NCBI RefSeq assembly: GCF_954871325.1
Contig: NC_088777.1
Span: 25,583,366 to 25,647,365 of the forward strand
Direction: 5' to 3'
Origin: Gordionus sp. m RMFG-2023
Lineage: Eukaryota > Nematomorpha > Gordioida > Chordodea > Parachordodidae
DNA: 64,000 nt
A program made the position numbers and the translations under genes. Positions 11,298-23,650 of the stretch are shown here, one piece after another. Each line of letters starts with the position of its first letter. The first letter of the stretch is position 1. The notes beneath the pieces are model-generated. The model was not told the origin of the DNA. It did no database searches and saw nothing but the letters and a program-made list of their open reading frames with translations.

Positions 11298-11805
11298 TGT
11301 TGTAATATTTTAAATTATTATTTATAGTTGTATTGAATGAGAAAAATTAATTATATTATTATATATATATATATATTACGAACCTGTTGTTAGGCATGTA
11401 TTTTGTTTATTTTTGTGGAAAAAGAAAAATACAGTGGCAACAAAGAAAAGGGATTATCATTAATTTGTTTTTGTTTAAAAAGAAGAAAATTTTATGATTT
11501 GTAAATTATTGAATAGACAAGGAAAATATATAATCAATAAATATTCTTAAAGAAAGAGACAAAGAAAATATTTAATTAATAAAGAAACCAAGAAAATATA
11601 TAATTAATAGAGATTCTTAAATTAGAGAAGAGACAAAGAAAATATTTAATTAATAAAGGTAAAGATACTTTCATTTTAATTTACGTTCATTTTAATTTAC
11701 TTTCAATTTAATTTACTTTCAATTTAATTTACTTTCAATTTAATTTACTTTCTTTTAATTTACATTCATTTTAATTTACGTTCATTTTAATGTACTTTCA
11801 TTTTA
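11298..11805 (+). repeat. Left LTR
   Basis: About 508 bp, TG...TA. The 3' third is a tandem array of 16-17-bp units (TTTAATTTACTTTCAA and variants) from 11670. It matches the right LTR almost throughout. Confidence 0.93.
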
Positions 11806-12028
11806 ATGGTGCCGTGTAGTTAATTTTTACATAGGGGTTTATGTGGACACAAACATATTTTTTTTAGGATAACATAAAATCTTATTCAATTAGAATTAAT
11901 TTTTAGATTTTAAAGGTAATATATTAAATAATATATTTAAGGTGAAAGACGTTAAGAATTTAAGGAAAAAATTATAAGTTTATTTTAAAAGAAATAAGGT
12001 TTAAGATTTAAGTTATATAAATGAAAAT

Positions 12029-12328
12029 ATGTTATTTTTCTATAATCATAACAATAAGCCTGCTTATATTTATAGCGTGTCGGATGTTAAGAGTATACTT
12101 ATTGAAATATTTAATAAATTTATTAATAGGTATGATTTAATTAATAATTTTATATTTATTGTTTTGATAATAATATATTTTATTATATTAATAATTAAGG
12201 AGATTAATAAGAAGGGAAGTAAATGGGAATTTTCAGAAGTAAAAGCAGAGAAAGGAAAATCAGATATATCAGATAAAATAAATAATTCTTTAAGTATTAA
12301 GACACAAGATAATGAAAATTACATTTAG
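12029..12328 (+). CDS. LTR-element leader frame with a membrane segment
   Basis: A 99-residue frame upstream of gag. A hydrophobic run 'FIFIVLIIIYFIILII' (about residues 45-60) is followed by a basic, charged tail, the pattern of a single-pass membrane anchor. The other LTR element here has a similarly placed frame with the same architecture (42795-43061), so it is a family feature and not chance. Whether it is an N-terminal part of gag or a separate product cannot be told from sequence. Part of a broken element. Confidence 0.5.
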   Translation: MLFFYNHNNKPAYIYSVSDVKSILIEIFNKFINRYDLINNFIFIVLIIIYFIILIIKEINKKGSKWEFSEVKAEKGKSDISDKINNSLSIKTQDNENYI

Positions 12329-12635
12329 TATTACAAGAGATATAAAATAAAAATAGAAATAATATAATTGAGGAAACTGATAAGATAATTAATCCGATAA
12401 TAGCAGAAAATAATTTAACATTTAAGGAAGTAGAAATATCGGGTCAAAATATTTTACATTTAATTCTATTGCAAAATGATAAATTACATATGAGACACAT
12501 TTTCGGACAATGGAAAATGTAATCATATAGATAAATCTTTAGAGAAGAAGATAGGGTCAGGGGAGATTATAAATCGAGGTAACAACGAGTATTTTACAAT
12601 TAATTTTAAGGGAATTACGTGATAATAAGACAATT

Positions 12636-13118
12636 ATGCAGGAGAAAGGTATAAAGGAGGTAAATAATAGGACACTCGATACAGGAGATAGCATACAGGA
12701 TATTAATTTTACATCAAATACTTTAAATATAATTGTAAAAGAATTAAAGACACAAAGGGACTTAATAAAGGATATGTCGGGTGATTTAAATAAGTTAATA
12801 AATAATTGTAGAATATGTGATCGTAGGGGTCATAAGGAACAAGATTGTTTTTATAATAAGAATAAACTATTGGAGGGTATGAAATGTAATAAGTGTGGTT
12901 ATAAGGGACATACCGAGAATAAATGTAATGTTAATGGAAAAAATTTTTGTGAGGGTTTTCCAATTAGAAATGCCAAAAATTTTAAATCTGCAATTTGTAA
13001 TATAAGGGAAATAGACAATACATTAAATGAGAATTTAAACAAGATTAATGAGTTTAAGGAACGTCGTTGTTTTAAGTGCAAGGAAGAAGGACATTTAGCC
13101 ATTAATTGCCGTAATTGA
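12636..13118 (+). pseudogene. Gag-like region with three CCHC zinc knuckles
   Basis: Part of the LTR element. The frame holds three retroviral-type zinc knuckles: 'CRICDRRGHKEQDC', 'CNKCGYKGHTENKC' and 'CFKCKEEGHLAINC', each with CX2CX4HX4C spacing. In this family they bind the element's RNA during particle assembly. The N-terminal part is acidic and shows no other domain I recognise. The same three-knuckle layout occurs in the element at 42124-46094. Confidence 0.85.
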
Positions 13119-13559
13119 CTATATGAATCTAAGAAATATAGGGAGGTCGAGAGACCAAATAATCATATTTAATAATAAATTTTATATGTTTTATAATAAA
13201 TTGAATATTTATAATAGTAGAGGGTATTATGTTTATGATAAATGTAAAGCAGTTAGGGAATATGGGATAGATCAAGCGATATACACGAGGGTAAATTATA
13301 GACACAATACGTACAAGTATAACGGAGGTATCAAGATGGTAAATTCAAACAGAATTAAATTAAATAAAAATTTGATTAAAAATATAGATAGAAAAGAAGA
13401 TTTTTTTAAATGGGAAAAATATAAAAGACCAAACAATAATAATAATAATATGTTAATAATGAGGGGCAATAAGGAACAATTTTCAGGTCCTCGGGTTAAT
13501 ATTAAAATATATAATAGGACATTGAGATGTTGTTCGAACGGGAGCCGTGATTTCCATCA

Positions 13560-16408
13560 TGCCTTATAAAAGATATCGTGAAATCTGGTCTCAAAGAATC
13601 CTCGAAAAGGGGAATATATACGTCAAACAATTAGATGGAACTGAGATCAGGTTTTGGGTAAATCCAGGGTTAGAGTAATAGTGGGTAATAGAAAAATATG
13701 TCTTAATTTATGGGTGGTTGAGAAGGAGGTTGAGACTATAATGGGTTGGGACTGGATCAATAAGATAGGTTCACAATACAATTATTGGAATATTTTTACA
13801 GAAAGGGATAACATTTGTACTATAAAGGATAATGAAGTAAATAATGAATTCAATACAAATAATATAGGGAATAAGGTAAGAGAATTAGGGTGGTCCAAAT
13901 TAAGTAATAAGGATTCGAAATTTTTCAATAATCAAGACTTTTATAGGTCTCCGGTTGAGATAAAATCAAAGAATAATGTTTCAGGGCGGAATAGTCCTGA
14001 AATGGATATACAAGATAATGAAAATATATTACATGATAATGGTATAGGAGATAAGGGTAATATACAGGATAATATTAAGACAACATTTGATCAAATATCA
14101 ATAATTGAGCCAGAAGATTATGAATTAAATAAGGTTCATGAAGCCATAGATTTATTAATTAAAAAATATGAAATAATATTTGAGGACACTTTAGGATGTC
14201 TTAAGGACCACCAAGTGGACGTTAAACTCAAGTAAGGTGTTATGCCTATTTTTTAGGATGCCGCCGAGTACCTTTTGAATGGGGAAAGGAAGTTGAAATC
14301 GAATTAGACCGATGGTTAAAGGATGGTATAATTGTTCCCATTGATTATAGTGAGTGGGCCACGCCTTTGGTTCCGATCAGAAAATCGAATGGAAAGTTAA
14401 GGCTTTGCGCCGACTTTCGGGTCACTCTCAATCCGTGGGTTGGAGGTTAAATATCCATTACCTCGAATTGAGGAAATTTTAGCTAATTTAAAGGGAAGTA
14501 AATATATCTCTAAAATTGATTTTTCCACAGCATATTTACAATTACCTCTTAGGGAAGATATACGTAAATTATTTACAATTACCATATCTAAGGGTTTATT
14601 TGCGTTTTGTCGATTGCCTTTTGGTCTCAGCGTATCAGCTCCAATATTTCAACGCACAATGGCATCCGTTTTTCAAGGTTAGAAGGGTTTTTTTATTATA
14701 TGGATGATGTATTGATTACGGGTGTAACACCAGAACAACATAATCAGAGGTTAGAAGAGGTTTTTAAGAGAATATTTGACATTTATTAAGAAAGGGTATT
14801 CATTTTGAATGGAAAGAATCTCAACAAATGGCATTTGAATTATTGAAGCAAAAGATTAGTGAAGAGCCAATTTTAAGTTGTTTTAATAATGATTTACCCA
14901 TAATATTGGCGGTGGATGCATCTAATAGGGGTGTGGGGGAGCTTTATTACATGTAATAAATGATATGGAGAGACCTATTTTATTTTTTTCAAGAGTTTTT
15001 CATGATGCAGAAACCAGATATTCAGTGATTGAGCAAGAGGCATTAGCGGTAATTTTTGGTCTAACTAAATGTAGGGAATATTTAATTGGTAAAAGATTTA
15101 CAGTTTATACCGACCATACCGTTAATTCATTTGTTTAAGAAAAATAACAAAGAATTAATGTTATCACCTAGGCTTCAAAGGTGGTTACTATTGGTTGGCA
15201 GTTTCAATTTGGAGCTTAAATATAGAAGAGGTAGGGAAAATCATCTACCTGATATTTTATCCAGATTGGGATCGAACACTGAAAGTTTTAAAATAAATAT
15301 TATAGAATCTTCGCAAGAAGATGAAACATTAATTAGGAATTTATCTCACATATTAAAAGGGGGTCCTACTATGTGGGATGAACTCAGGAAACATAGTATA
15401 AGGGATAAGGAATTAAGACAGGTAAGATTATGTTTAATAGGGACCATAAAGTGGAATAATAATCTTAATAATTATAAAAGGATACAAACAGAATTATCTA
15501 TAGTGGATGATTGTGTTATTAGAATAAACCGAGCAGTAATTCCTAAAAAATTAAGAAATAAGTTGTTAATAATTTTACATGCCGGGCATCAAGGCATTGA
15601 AAGAATGAAACAATGGGCTAGGGAATATATATAATGGCCGGGTATGAATGAGGAAAATGAATATATTACAAAAAAATGTGTGCCTTGTAATACTTTTTCT
15701 AACATGCCACATAAGGAAGTAGGTAATATTTGGCCAAAAACAAGTCGACCGTGGGAACGAATACACGTCGATTTTTTTGATTATAAAAGATCATATTTTT
15801 TAGTAGTAGACTCATATTCAAAATGGATTGAATATGAGGAGGTACATGGTTTAACTACTAATATTGTAATTAAAAAATTACAAAATTTATGGGCAAAATT
15901 CGGGATTCCCGAAGTCATTGTTTCTGATGGCGGTCCAGCTTTCATTAGCGAAAATTTTAAACAATTTTGTGCTAACACACAAACCCAACATATTTTGGCA
16001 CTACCATATCATCCTAGTTCTAATGGACAAGCTGAAAGCATGGTGACTATTGTTAAGGGTTGGTTAAAGAAATCCAAATATGAAAGGGGTGAAGTGTGGA
16101 TTGCACAATTATATTATAATAATTCCAAAAACAGTGGAAGTTTTACTCTAACTGAAAGATTTTTGGGACGAAGGACTAAAGTATTATTAGATCTTATAAA
16201 ACCAAGATGTGATATAGAGGTTTTATCAAATAAAATCAATAGTACATTATATCATATGGGTCAAATAGTATGGGCTAGATGTTATAACAATAAGGATAAA
16301 TTATGGGAAAGAGGGATAGTAATGGAAAATTTAAGAAAAAAATTAAATCGTATAAAATTTGAAAATGGGACGAAGGGTATTTGTCACCATGATCAAACGA
16401 AAATTTGA
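13560..16408 (+). pseudogene. Pol region: protease, RT, RNase H, integrase
   Basis: Part of the LTR element, broken. Protease-like end near 13660-13760 ('VETIMGWDWI'). Reverse transcriptase about 14230-14790, with 'VPIRKSNGKLRLCADFRV', 'LPFGLSVSAPIFQRTMA' and the active-site 'YYMDDVLITG'. RNase H about 14810-15280, with 'ILAVDASNRGVG' and 'RRGRENHLPDILSR'. Integrase about 15560-16408, with an HHCC-type start ('ILHAGHQGIERMKQWA', 'CVPC'), core motifs 'IHVDFFDYK', 'IVSDGGPAFISENF' and 'SNGQAESMV' giving the D, D and E of the catalytic triad, and a C-terminal 'VWARCYNNKDKLWERGIV'. Domain order is diagnostic of Ty3/gypsy. Confidence 0.9.
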
Positions 16409-16591
16409 ATAGAATATTTTATACATACAGCTGCGAGGGGGAAGAGATATATATTTATTTTTGCATTTTTGAAAGATTTGATGGCAAAAGTATCATACTG
16501 GCATTTTAAGACACACATCATGAAGAATGTGATATTACCCATGAATTATTATCCATTATCGATGAAGTAGGAGGATAAGTGGAGACAACAA

Positions 16592-17032
16592 ATGAATGGA
16601 GACACGAGTATAACGTGGGAGAAACTGTTGGAAGATGAAAGAGAAGAAGAATGTATGTTGTCGAATGGATTTGATATAAGACGGATGCGTCAATGTTTTC
16701 GTTGTAGAAAGTGGGGACATTTAAAGATTCAGTGTCAAGGGAAAAGATTCAGGAATCGAAAGAAAAGAATACAAGTAATTAAAACAGTAGCATATTCTAA
16801 GAAGTTTCAATTTGAAAGGTATCCTTTAGGTGTCAAGGATAGATGTCCAGAAATTTCCAATAAAGTGAATATAAGATCGGAGAAAAAGGCATTATCTGGT
16901 ATGACTCAAGATAAGGATATATGGCTAAAGAAGGAAGAAGATGAATTATTGGGTGAAATGAGAGATGAATTGGAGATTGGGTATATCATGAGTCATATAG
17001 AAGAAATGACATTATTAGAAGAAGAAGATTGA
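16592..17032 (+). CDS. Frame 3' of pol with one zinc knuckle
   Basis: 146 residues between integrase and the right LTR. It has a single knuckle 'CFRCRKWGHLKIQC' at about residues 35-48, a basic stretch after it and an acidic C-terminal tail (EEMTLLEEED). There is no signal peptide or envelope-like membrane segment. A zinc-knuckle product in the env position is unusual for Ty3/gypsy elements. It could be a duplicated piece of gag that has diverged. Function unknown. Confidence 0.5.
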   Translation: MNGDTSITWEKLLEDEREEECMLSNGFDIRRMRQCFRCRKWGHLKIQCQGKRFRNRKKRIQVIKTVAYSKKFQFERYPLGVKDRCPEISNKVNIRSEKKALSGMTQDKDIWLKKEEDELLGEMRDELEIGYIMSHIEEMTLLEEED

Positions 17033-17069
17033 AGGAGATTATATACACTAAGCCTTAATAGGGTGAACG

Positions 17070-17558
17070 TGTTGTAATATTTTAAATTATTATTTATAGT
17101 TGTATTAGAATGAGAAAAATTAATTGTATTATAATATATATATATTACGAACCTGTTGTTAGCCATGTATTTTGTTTATTTTTGTGGAAAAAGAAAAATA
17201 CAGTGGCAACAAAGAAAAGGGATTTTCATTAATTTGTTTTTGTTTAAAAAGAAGAAAATTTTATGATTTGTAAATTATTGAATAGACAAGGAAAATATAT
17301 AATCAATAAAGATTCTTAAGGAAGAGACAAAGAAAATATTTAATTAATAAAGAAACCAAGAAAATATATAATTAATAGAGATTCTTAAATTAGAGAAGAG
17401 ACAAAGAAAATATTTAATTAATAAAGGTAAAGATACTTTCAATTTAATTTACTTTCATTTTAATTTACATTCATTTTAATTTACGTTCATTTTAATTTAC
17501 TTTCAATTTAATTTACTTTCATTTTAATTTACGTTCATTTTAATTTACGTTCATTTTA
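17070..17558 (+). repeat. Right LTR
   Basis: About 489 bp, starting TGTTGTAATATTTTAAATTA and ending ...TTCATTTTA, followed by the target duplication ATGTT. The 16-17-bp tandem units at its 3' end (17430-17558) differ in number and order from the left LTR. Confidence 0.93.
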
Positions 17559-17563
17559 ATGTT

Positions 17564-18298
17564 AAGGTTGGCTATAGAATATTTGGTACTATTAATTATT
17601 GCATATATATTTAATTTTTTGATTAAATTTTAAATGAATATTTATCAATCTAAAAATATTAATTTTTTATAATACTTTGAATAATAGTTTATAAATTTAA
17701 ATTACTTAATAATTGAGTATTATGTATGATTTTACCAATAAATTGATACACTTTAGCCTCTAGTATTATAAAAATATCAAAAAAAGTTAATGTTATAATT
17801 AAACCATATTTTATGTGTGGATCAAATATCACTATAGATGCCCCAGTGTATCCAGAGGTTGGCATATTTATTTTAAATAGCCTATACTTTTAAGATATAG
17901 AAAATGTTGTATTTATTCAGATTAGTCTATTATTATTGAATTTATTCAGATTTGGACGAAAATTGTTTAAAAATAGACCTTGCCAAGTTTTTCAACTTCG
18001 TTATTTAGTGCAAGATTAATTATACTATCTAAGCCTGACGATGGGGTTCAACCCATAGCAATATGTTCATATTTTAGGAGATTTAGCAAAGATAATCGTT
18101 GAAGCTTTGAACTTGATGGTTTAAAAATCTTCCAAATACCCACTAGGCGTTGACACTAAGAGGGATGTGAACTACATGTCCCCTCTTTGAACATAGTCAA
18201 GCTAAATTTTAAAAATGTTTTTAATTCTCCCTGAAAAGTATTTTTAAACATTTTTTATGAAAAATCGGTGTATGCGAAATTTATTGAACATTCATATG
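17564..18298. other. AT-rich stretch, nothing recognised
   Basis: No protein-like frame or repeat match to the rest of the window seen. Confidence 0.35.
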
Positions 18299-18840
18299 CA
18301 GGGTAGGGCACTAACGTGGATATTTCTATCTAAGTTTAAAATTTTGGAAAGTATCTTGTATCTAAGATAAAAATTACTTATCTTGTATCGTTTTTAATTT
18401 AGGAAAGTATCTTGGTATTCAAAAGGATAGATACTTTTAAAAAAATTATATTAATTAATTTAATCCGAATTTAAATATTTTAAGATAATGTATGATATAT
18501 GACGTTGGTTGTCATATAGCAATTTGCAAACAAAGACCTATTTTATTTTAATTTTTATATTCATCTATTTTAAAATAATGATTGAAGAAGATAGAATAAT
18601 ATCTCTATCTTCATCAGATGATTCTCCTATAAAAGAATAAAATTATAAATTTAAATTAAGTATTTTAAATGAGAAATTTTTTCTAGACACTCAACATGAA
18701 CAATACAAAAAATAAAATTACTGCAGAAAGTAAAGAATACCACAAATCTATAAGTGGTTCTGCGGACTCGTCATCTAATCTTGTCAAGCATCTAAAAGTA
18801 TAATATATTATAATCATTTATCATTTCTAGTGTATAGTAA
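18299..18840 (+). mobile_element. hAT relic (family hAT-III), 5' end and N-terminus
   Basis: Begins CAGGGTAGGGCA, a variant of the CAGGGTTGGGCA terminus of hAT A (50279-54862). It continues with the same 'gtatcttgtatctaagata' subterminal repeats and the 'acgttggttgtcatatagcaattt' leader. The coding start reads 'MIEEDRIISLSSSDDSP' and, 130 bp on, 'GSADSSSNLVKHLK', the end of a BED-type zinc finger. Similarity fades after about 18840. It is a 5' fragment without a second end. Confidence 0.75.
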
Positions 18841-20728
18841 TCGGCTAATTTTAGGCGATACTACCCTGATCTTCTATTAGGATATTTTAAACAATTAAAC
18901 TTAAATTATTTTACAAATATTTGTTAATCAATCATTTCAATTCATTATAGCTTAAATAAGCATGATTTAAAAATCTCCGTAGAGTGGTTTGTCTTATCTC
19001 GCTAGTGGAGTGTGTTGGTGAAATTTTTACTTTTATAAAAATAGAAATTGTGACTATTATTAGAGAGTATTTTACAAGCCATCTTTATAAAAAATAGTTA
19101 TCGGTATCAATTTATATATTTCTCTTTCCAATATTTAAAAAAGTACAGCTTTTATCATCAATTTTTCAAAAATCCGTTCGAAAAGCCCCGGTCTCACCTA
19201 TATTCTTTTGGTAAGGCGGTAGTCGGATGGATAAAGTGTATGTATATAGAGAAGGGGAAAATTTCACTAGTACCAAAAATGATTTATTTTATATTCAGTC
19301 CTTATTGTTGATAATTTATATTGTTTCTTTTATATTAAAATTTAATAAAAATTTATTTATATAATGGCATAACTGTTTCAAAATTTATTTTAATCATTTA
19401 ACCTTAAATGTATTGTCATCTTACCCCAGGGCATATCTTGTTAAGAATTTGACTTAATTATGATTAGGTAGAGATATAGAAAATGTGACCATCACAGTAA
19501 GCCTATGATTTGTAGCAATTTAGTTGTCGCAAGAGGGCAAAATATTATGACTTCGTTCTTCCCTACTTTAGAAAAATATCCAGGTCTCGCAATAACCAAA
19601 TTATTATTAACCCTGATCTTTTTTATTATAAAAAAGGGTTAACCCCGGGGCTTGGCAAACCACTTAATCTCATTTTAAAATTAAATGCACCAGAAGGTTA
19701 AAATTTTTTCCTATTATAGTATTCATTAGTATACATCTATGGACATAATATATTTTGAAATAATTAATTACTAAAAATTTTATTTAAGAAATAAAATTTT
19801 GATGAAATTTTATTTAAGGAATAAAATTTTGATGAAATTTTCAAAAGATTTTTACATGACAGAATTTAAATTTTTATTAAAATATATAATCATTTAAATG
19901 TAAATTAAATTTTATTGCAAAGTTTAAACATTCTTCTGTAATTTGGGTAAGTTTTATGAGTATTTATCAAATCTAGATATAATTTCAATCATGATTTGTC
20001 AATTTAGAGCTAGCGGGGTTTGCCAAACCATACACGTCAATTATGGCAGTTAGTAATGAAAAAAATTTCATGGCTGTTTATGATTGGTATTTAGGGTTTA
20101 TGCTAAGAAATCTTAATCTCTCCCTAAAATTTATATTTTTTTAATGTTTATTAAATTAGCCAAAATTAAGTTTAAATTTTTATATTAATTAGCTTCAATT
20201 CATAAGTATTATGATATTTTGAACAATAAAGCAATAAAATTATTCTATACATATCATTATTAATAAATAAAAATGCATTTCAATTTATTATGGCCTAAAA
20301 AAACAACGGCGTAGCCGACCGATTATCGACTAAGTCTAAAATTGGCTAAAACTTAATTAGTAAAAGATTTTGCATCAGTTAATCGCCCATCAGCGTTCCG
20401 TAAGATATGCCCAGCATTAATTATTATTTATTTATTATTAGTAAATTATTGATTTTTAGTTTAACATAAACATTTTTTTTAAAAAATAGATAATTTTACA
20501 AAAATAATAAAAAAACAACTATAAAAGATTGTTTATTTTAAAAGACTTCCTCAAAAAAGATTTATTTACAATGAAGATTTATTCTTATCAAATCAAAATA
20601 TGTTCAAAAATCTTTTTGAACTATAAAAAAAATTTTCTTAAAATTTTGGGTGTGAAAATCACTAATAATTTGTAACAAAAATAATATTATAATAACAGCA
20701 TTTCAACTTTTTTTTATTCAAAAACATG
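18841..20728. other. Long AT-rich stretch without recognised genes
   Basis: No coding frame that I trust. It contains a 32-bp direct duplication at 19781-19845 ('ggaataaaattttgatgaa'). From about 20450 to 20700 it loosely resembles 30480-30660 ('cttatcaaatcaa.atatg'), so part of it may be the same dispersed repeat. Confidence 0.35.
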
Positions 20729-23650
20729 GGTATGACTAAATACTGAATTGCTAAAATGATTTGCTAAAATGAATTGCTAAAAAGCAATTAATCATAATCA
20801 ATCATAAATCAATCAAAATTTTATTATGTATATTTTATTTAATGAAAATTTTTAAAACTTTTTTTAAAATATACTTAAATTATTAAAATGAAGGATACTG
20901 ATTAAATATCATATAATATAAAATTTTATTTTAAGTTAATATTATTATAAAAGAAATAATTTCATAGCTTATTAAAACATAAATAAATTTTTTTCAATTT
21001 TAAAAATTAACAAATATATATCCGTAAGAGGGCGTTATATGCGTAAATATGTAAGTATCATTTTAGGAAACCGGAATGACGATTGGATAGCGCTTTTTTT
21101 ATATTTGGGTATATATACATATGAAAAACCTAAAAATTAAAAAAAAAATTAGGTTTCTTTGATGTTTAATTTATGAGTAGGTTTAGAATAGTAAAATGAT
21201 GGAAATTTTCTAAGGTAAATATTGCTGGCGTTATTTATCAAAATCTCTTAATTTTTGTTTTATATGTGTATATTTACTTACTAAGCATTATCCTAAAAAT
21301 ATTTTTTGAAAATAATTTGATTTGCCCGATTGCCGAGCTTAAAACCGACCACTTACTAAATATTCAATTGACCAAATTTACTAGTAATATAATTTGAAAA
21401 ATGTTGATTTTCGTTTTATATATCTATAAATACGTATAAAACATAATCCCAAAAAATATTTTTAAAATATTGCTATTTGGCGGATAACCAACTCGTAACC
21501 GACCCAATGACTAAATACTGAATTGCTGGCGTTTTAAATCAAAATATCTTAATTTTTGTTTTATATGTGTATATTTACGTGCTAAGCATTATCCTAAAAA
21601 AATTTTTTGAAAATAATTTGATTTGCCCGATTGCCGAGCTTAAAACCGACCATTTACTAAATATTCGATTGACCAAATTTACTAGTAATATAATTTGAAA
21701 AATGTTGATTTTCGTTTTATATATCTATAAATACGTGTAAAACATAATCCCAAAAAATATTTTTAAAATATCGCTATTTGGCGGATAACCGACTCGTAGC
21801 CCACCCAATGACTAAATAATGAATTGCTGGCGTTTTAAATCAAAATATCTTAAATTTTGTTTTATATGTGTATATTTACGTGCTAAGCATTATCCTAAAA
21901 AATTTTTTGAAAATAATTTGATTTGACCGATTGCCGAGCTCAAAACCGACCACTTACTAAATATTCGATTGACCAAATTTTTTAGTAATATAATTTGAAA
22001 AATGTTGATTTTCGTTTTTATGTCTATAAATACGTGTAAAACATATTTCTAAAAAATTTTTTAAAAATATCGTGATTTGACGGATAACCGACTCGTAGCC
22101 CACCCAATGACTAAATAATGAATTGCTGGCGTTTTAAATCAAAATATCTTAATTTTTGTTTTATACGTGTATATTTACGTGCTCATTATCCTAAAAAATC
22201 TTTTGAAAAATTTGATTTGACCGATTGCCGAGCTTAAAACCGACCACTTACTAAATATTCGATTGACCAAATTTACTAGTAATATAATTTGAAAAATGTT
22301 GATTTTCGTTTTATATATCTATAAATACGTATAAAACATAATCCCAAAAAATATTTTTAAAATATCGCTATTTGGCGTATAACCGACCCAATGACTAAAT
22401 ACTGAATTGCTGGCGTTTTAAATCAAAATATCTTAATTTTTGTATATTTACGTGCTAAGCATTATCCTAAAAAATTTTTTGAAAATAATTTGATTTGACC
22501 GATTGCCGAGCATAAAACCGACCACTTACTAAATATTCGATTGACCAAATTTACTAGTAATATAATTTGAAAAATGTTGATTTTCGTTTTATATATCTAT
22601 AAATACGTGTAAAACATAATCCCAAAAAATATTTTTAAAATATCGCTATTTGGCGGATAACCGACTCGTAGCCCACCCAATGACTAAATAATGAATTGCT
22701 GGCGTTTTAAATCAAAATATCTTAAATTTTGTTTTATATGTGTATATTTACGTGCTAAGCATTATCCTAAAAAATTTTTTGAAAATAATTTGATTTGACC
22801 GATTGCCGAGCTCAAAACCGACCACTTACTAAATATTCGATTGACCAAATTTTTTAGTAATATAATTTGAAAAATGTTGATTTTCGTTTTTATGTCTATA
22901 AATACGTGTAAAACATATTTCTAAAAAATTTTTTAAAAATATCGTGATTTGACGGATAACCGACTCGTAGCCCACCCAATGACTAAATAATGAATTGCTG
23001 GCGTTTTAAATCAAAATATCTTAAATTTTGTTTTATATGTGTATATTTACGTGCTAAGCATTATCCTAAAAAATTTTTGAAAATAATTTGATTTGAGCCG
23101 AGCTCAAAACCGACCACTTACTAAATATTCGATTGACCAAATTTTTTAGTAATATAATTTGAAAAATGTTGATTTTCGTTTTTATGTCTATAAATACGTG
23201 TAAAACATATTTCTAAAAAATTTTTTAAAAATATCGTGATTTGACGGATAACCGACTCGTAGCCCACCCAATGACTAAATAATGAATTGCTGGCGTTTTA
23301 AATCAAAATATCTTAATTTTTGTTTTATACGTGTATATTTACGTGCTCATTATCCTAAAAAATCTTTTGAAAAATTTGATTTGACCGATTGCCGAGCTTA
23401 AAACCGACCACTTACTAAATATTCGATTGACCAAATTTACTAGTAATATAATTTGAAAAATGTTGATTTTCGTTTTATATATCTATAAATACGTATAAAA
23501 CATAATCCCAAAAAATATTTTTAAAATATCGCTATTTGGCGGATAACCGACTCGTAGCCCACCCAATGACTAAATAATGAATTGCTGGCGTTTTAAATCA
23601 AAATATCTTAATTTTGTTTTATATGTGTATATATACGTGCTAAGCATTAT
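20729..23650 (+). repeat. Left arm: unique inverted repeat plus about 300-bp tandem subrepeats
   Basis: Unit starts (gctggcgtt) lie at 21224, 21524, 21826, 22125, 22409, 22698, 22997, 23289 and 23584, so units are 284-302 bp. Each contains 'accgattgccgagct', 'ttgaccaaattt.ctagtaat', 'gttgattttcgttttatat' and 'cgactcgtagcccacccaat'. Variant units recur non-adjacently. For example, the short form with 'gtgctcattatcctaaaaaa' is at 22180 and 23344, which indicates amplification of multi-unit blocks. Confidence 0.93.

Larger units (their letters stand above)
11298..17558 (+). mobile_element. Full-length Ty3/gypsy-like LTR retrotransposon, broken
   Basis: Two long terminal repeats (11298-11805 and 17070-17558) start TGTTGTAATATTTTAAATTA and are nearly identical apart from lengths of AT and 16-bp repeat runs, so the insertion is young. 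The 5-bp target duplication ATGTT lies at 11293-11297 and 17559-17563. A primer-binding-like TGGTGCCGTGTAG follows the left repeat at 11807. Parts in order: a small membrane-segment frame, gag with three zinc knuckles, protease-like region, reverse transcriptase, RNase H, integrase and a further zinc-knuckle frame. It is broken, with several disruptions in the coding region. Internal order (RT, RNase H, integrase) is that of Ty3/gypsy. Confidence 0.95.

Noticed and set aside
20270-20420. GC-richer patch 'aacggcgtagccgaccgattatcgac'
   Set aside because: It looked like a transposon end, but no matching inverse or second copy was found.
21224-23650. Regular repeats that might be a CRISPR array
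   Set aside because: Units are 284-302 bp with no short repeat-spacer pattern, and they mirror the right arm of a transposon; the sequence is eukaryotic.
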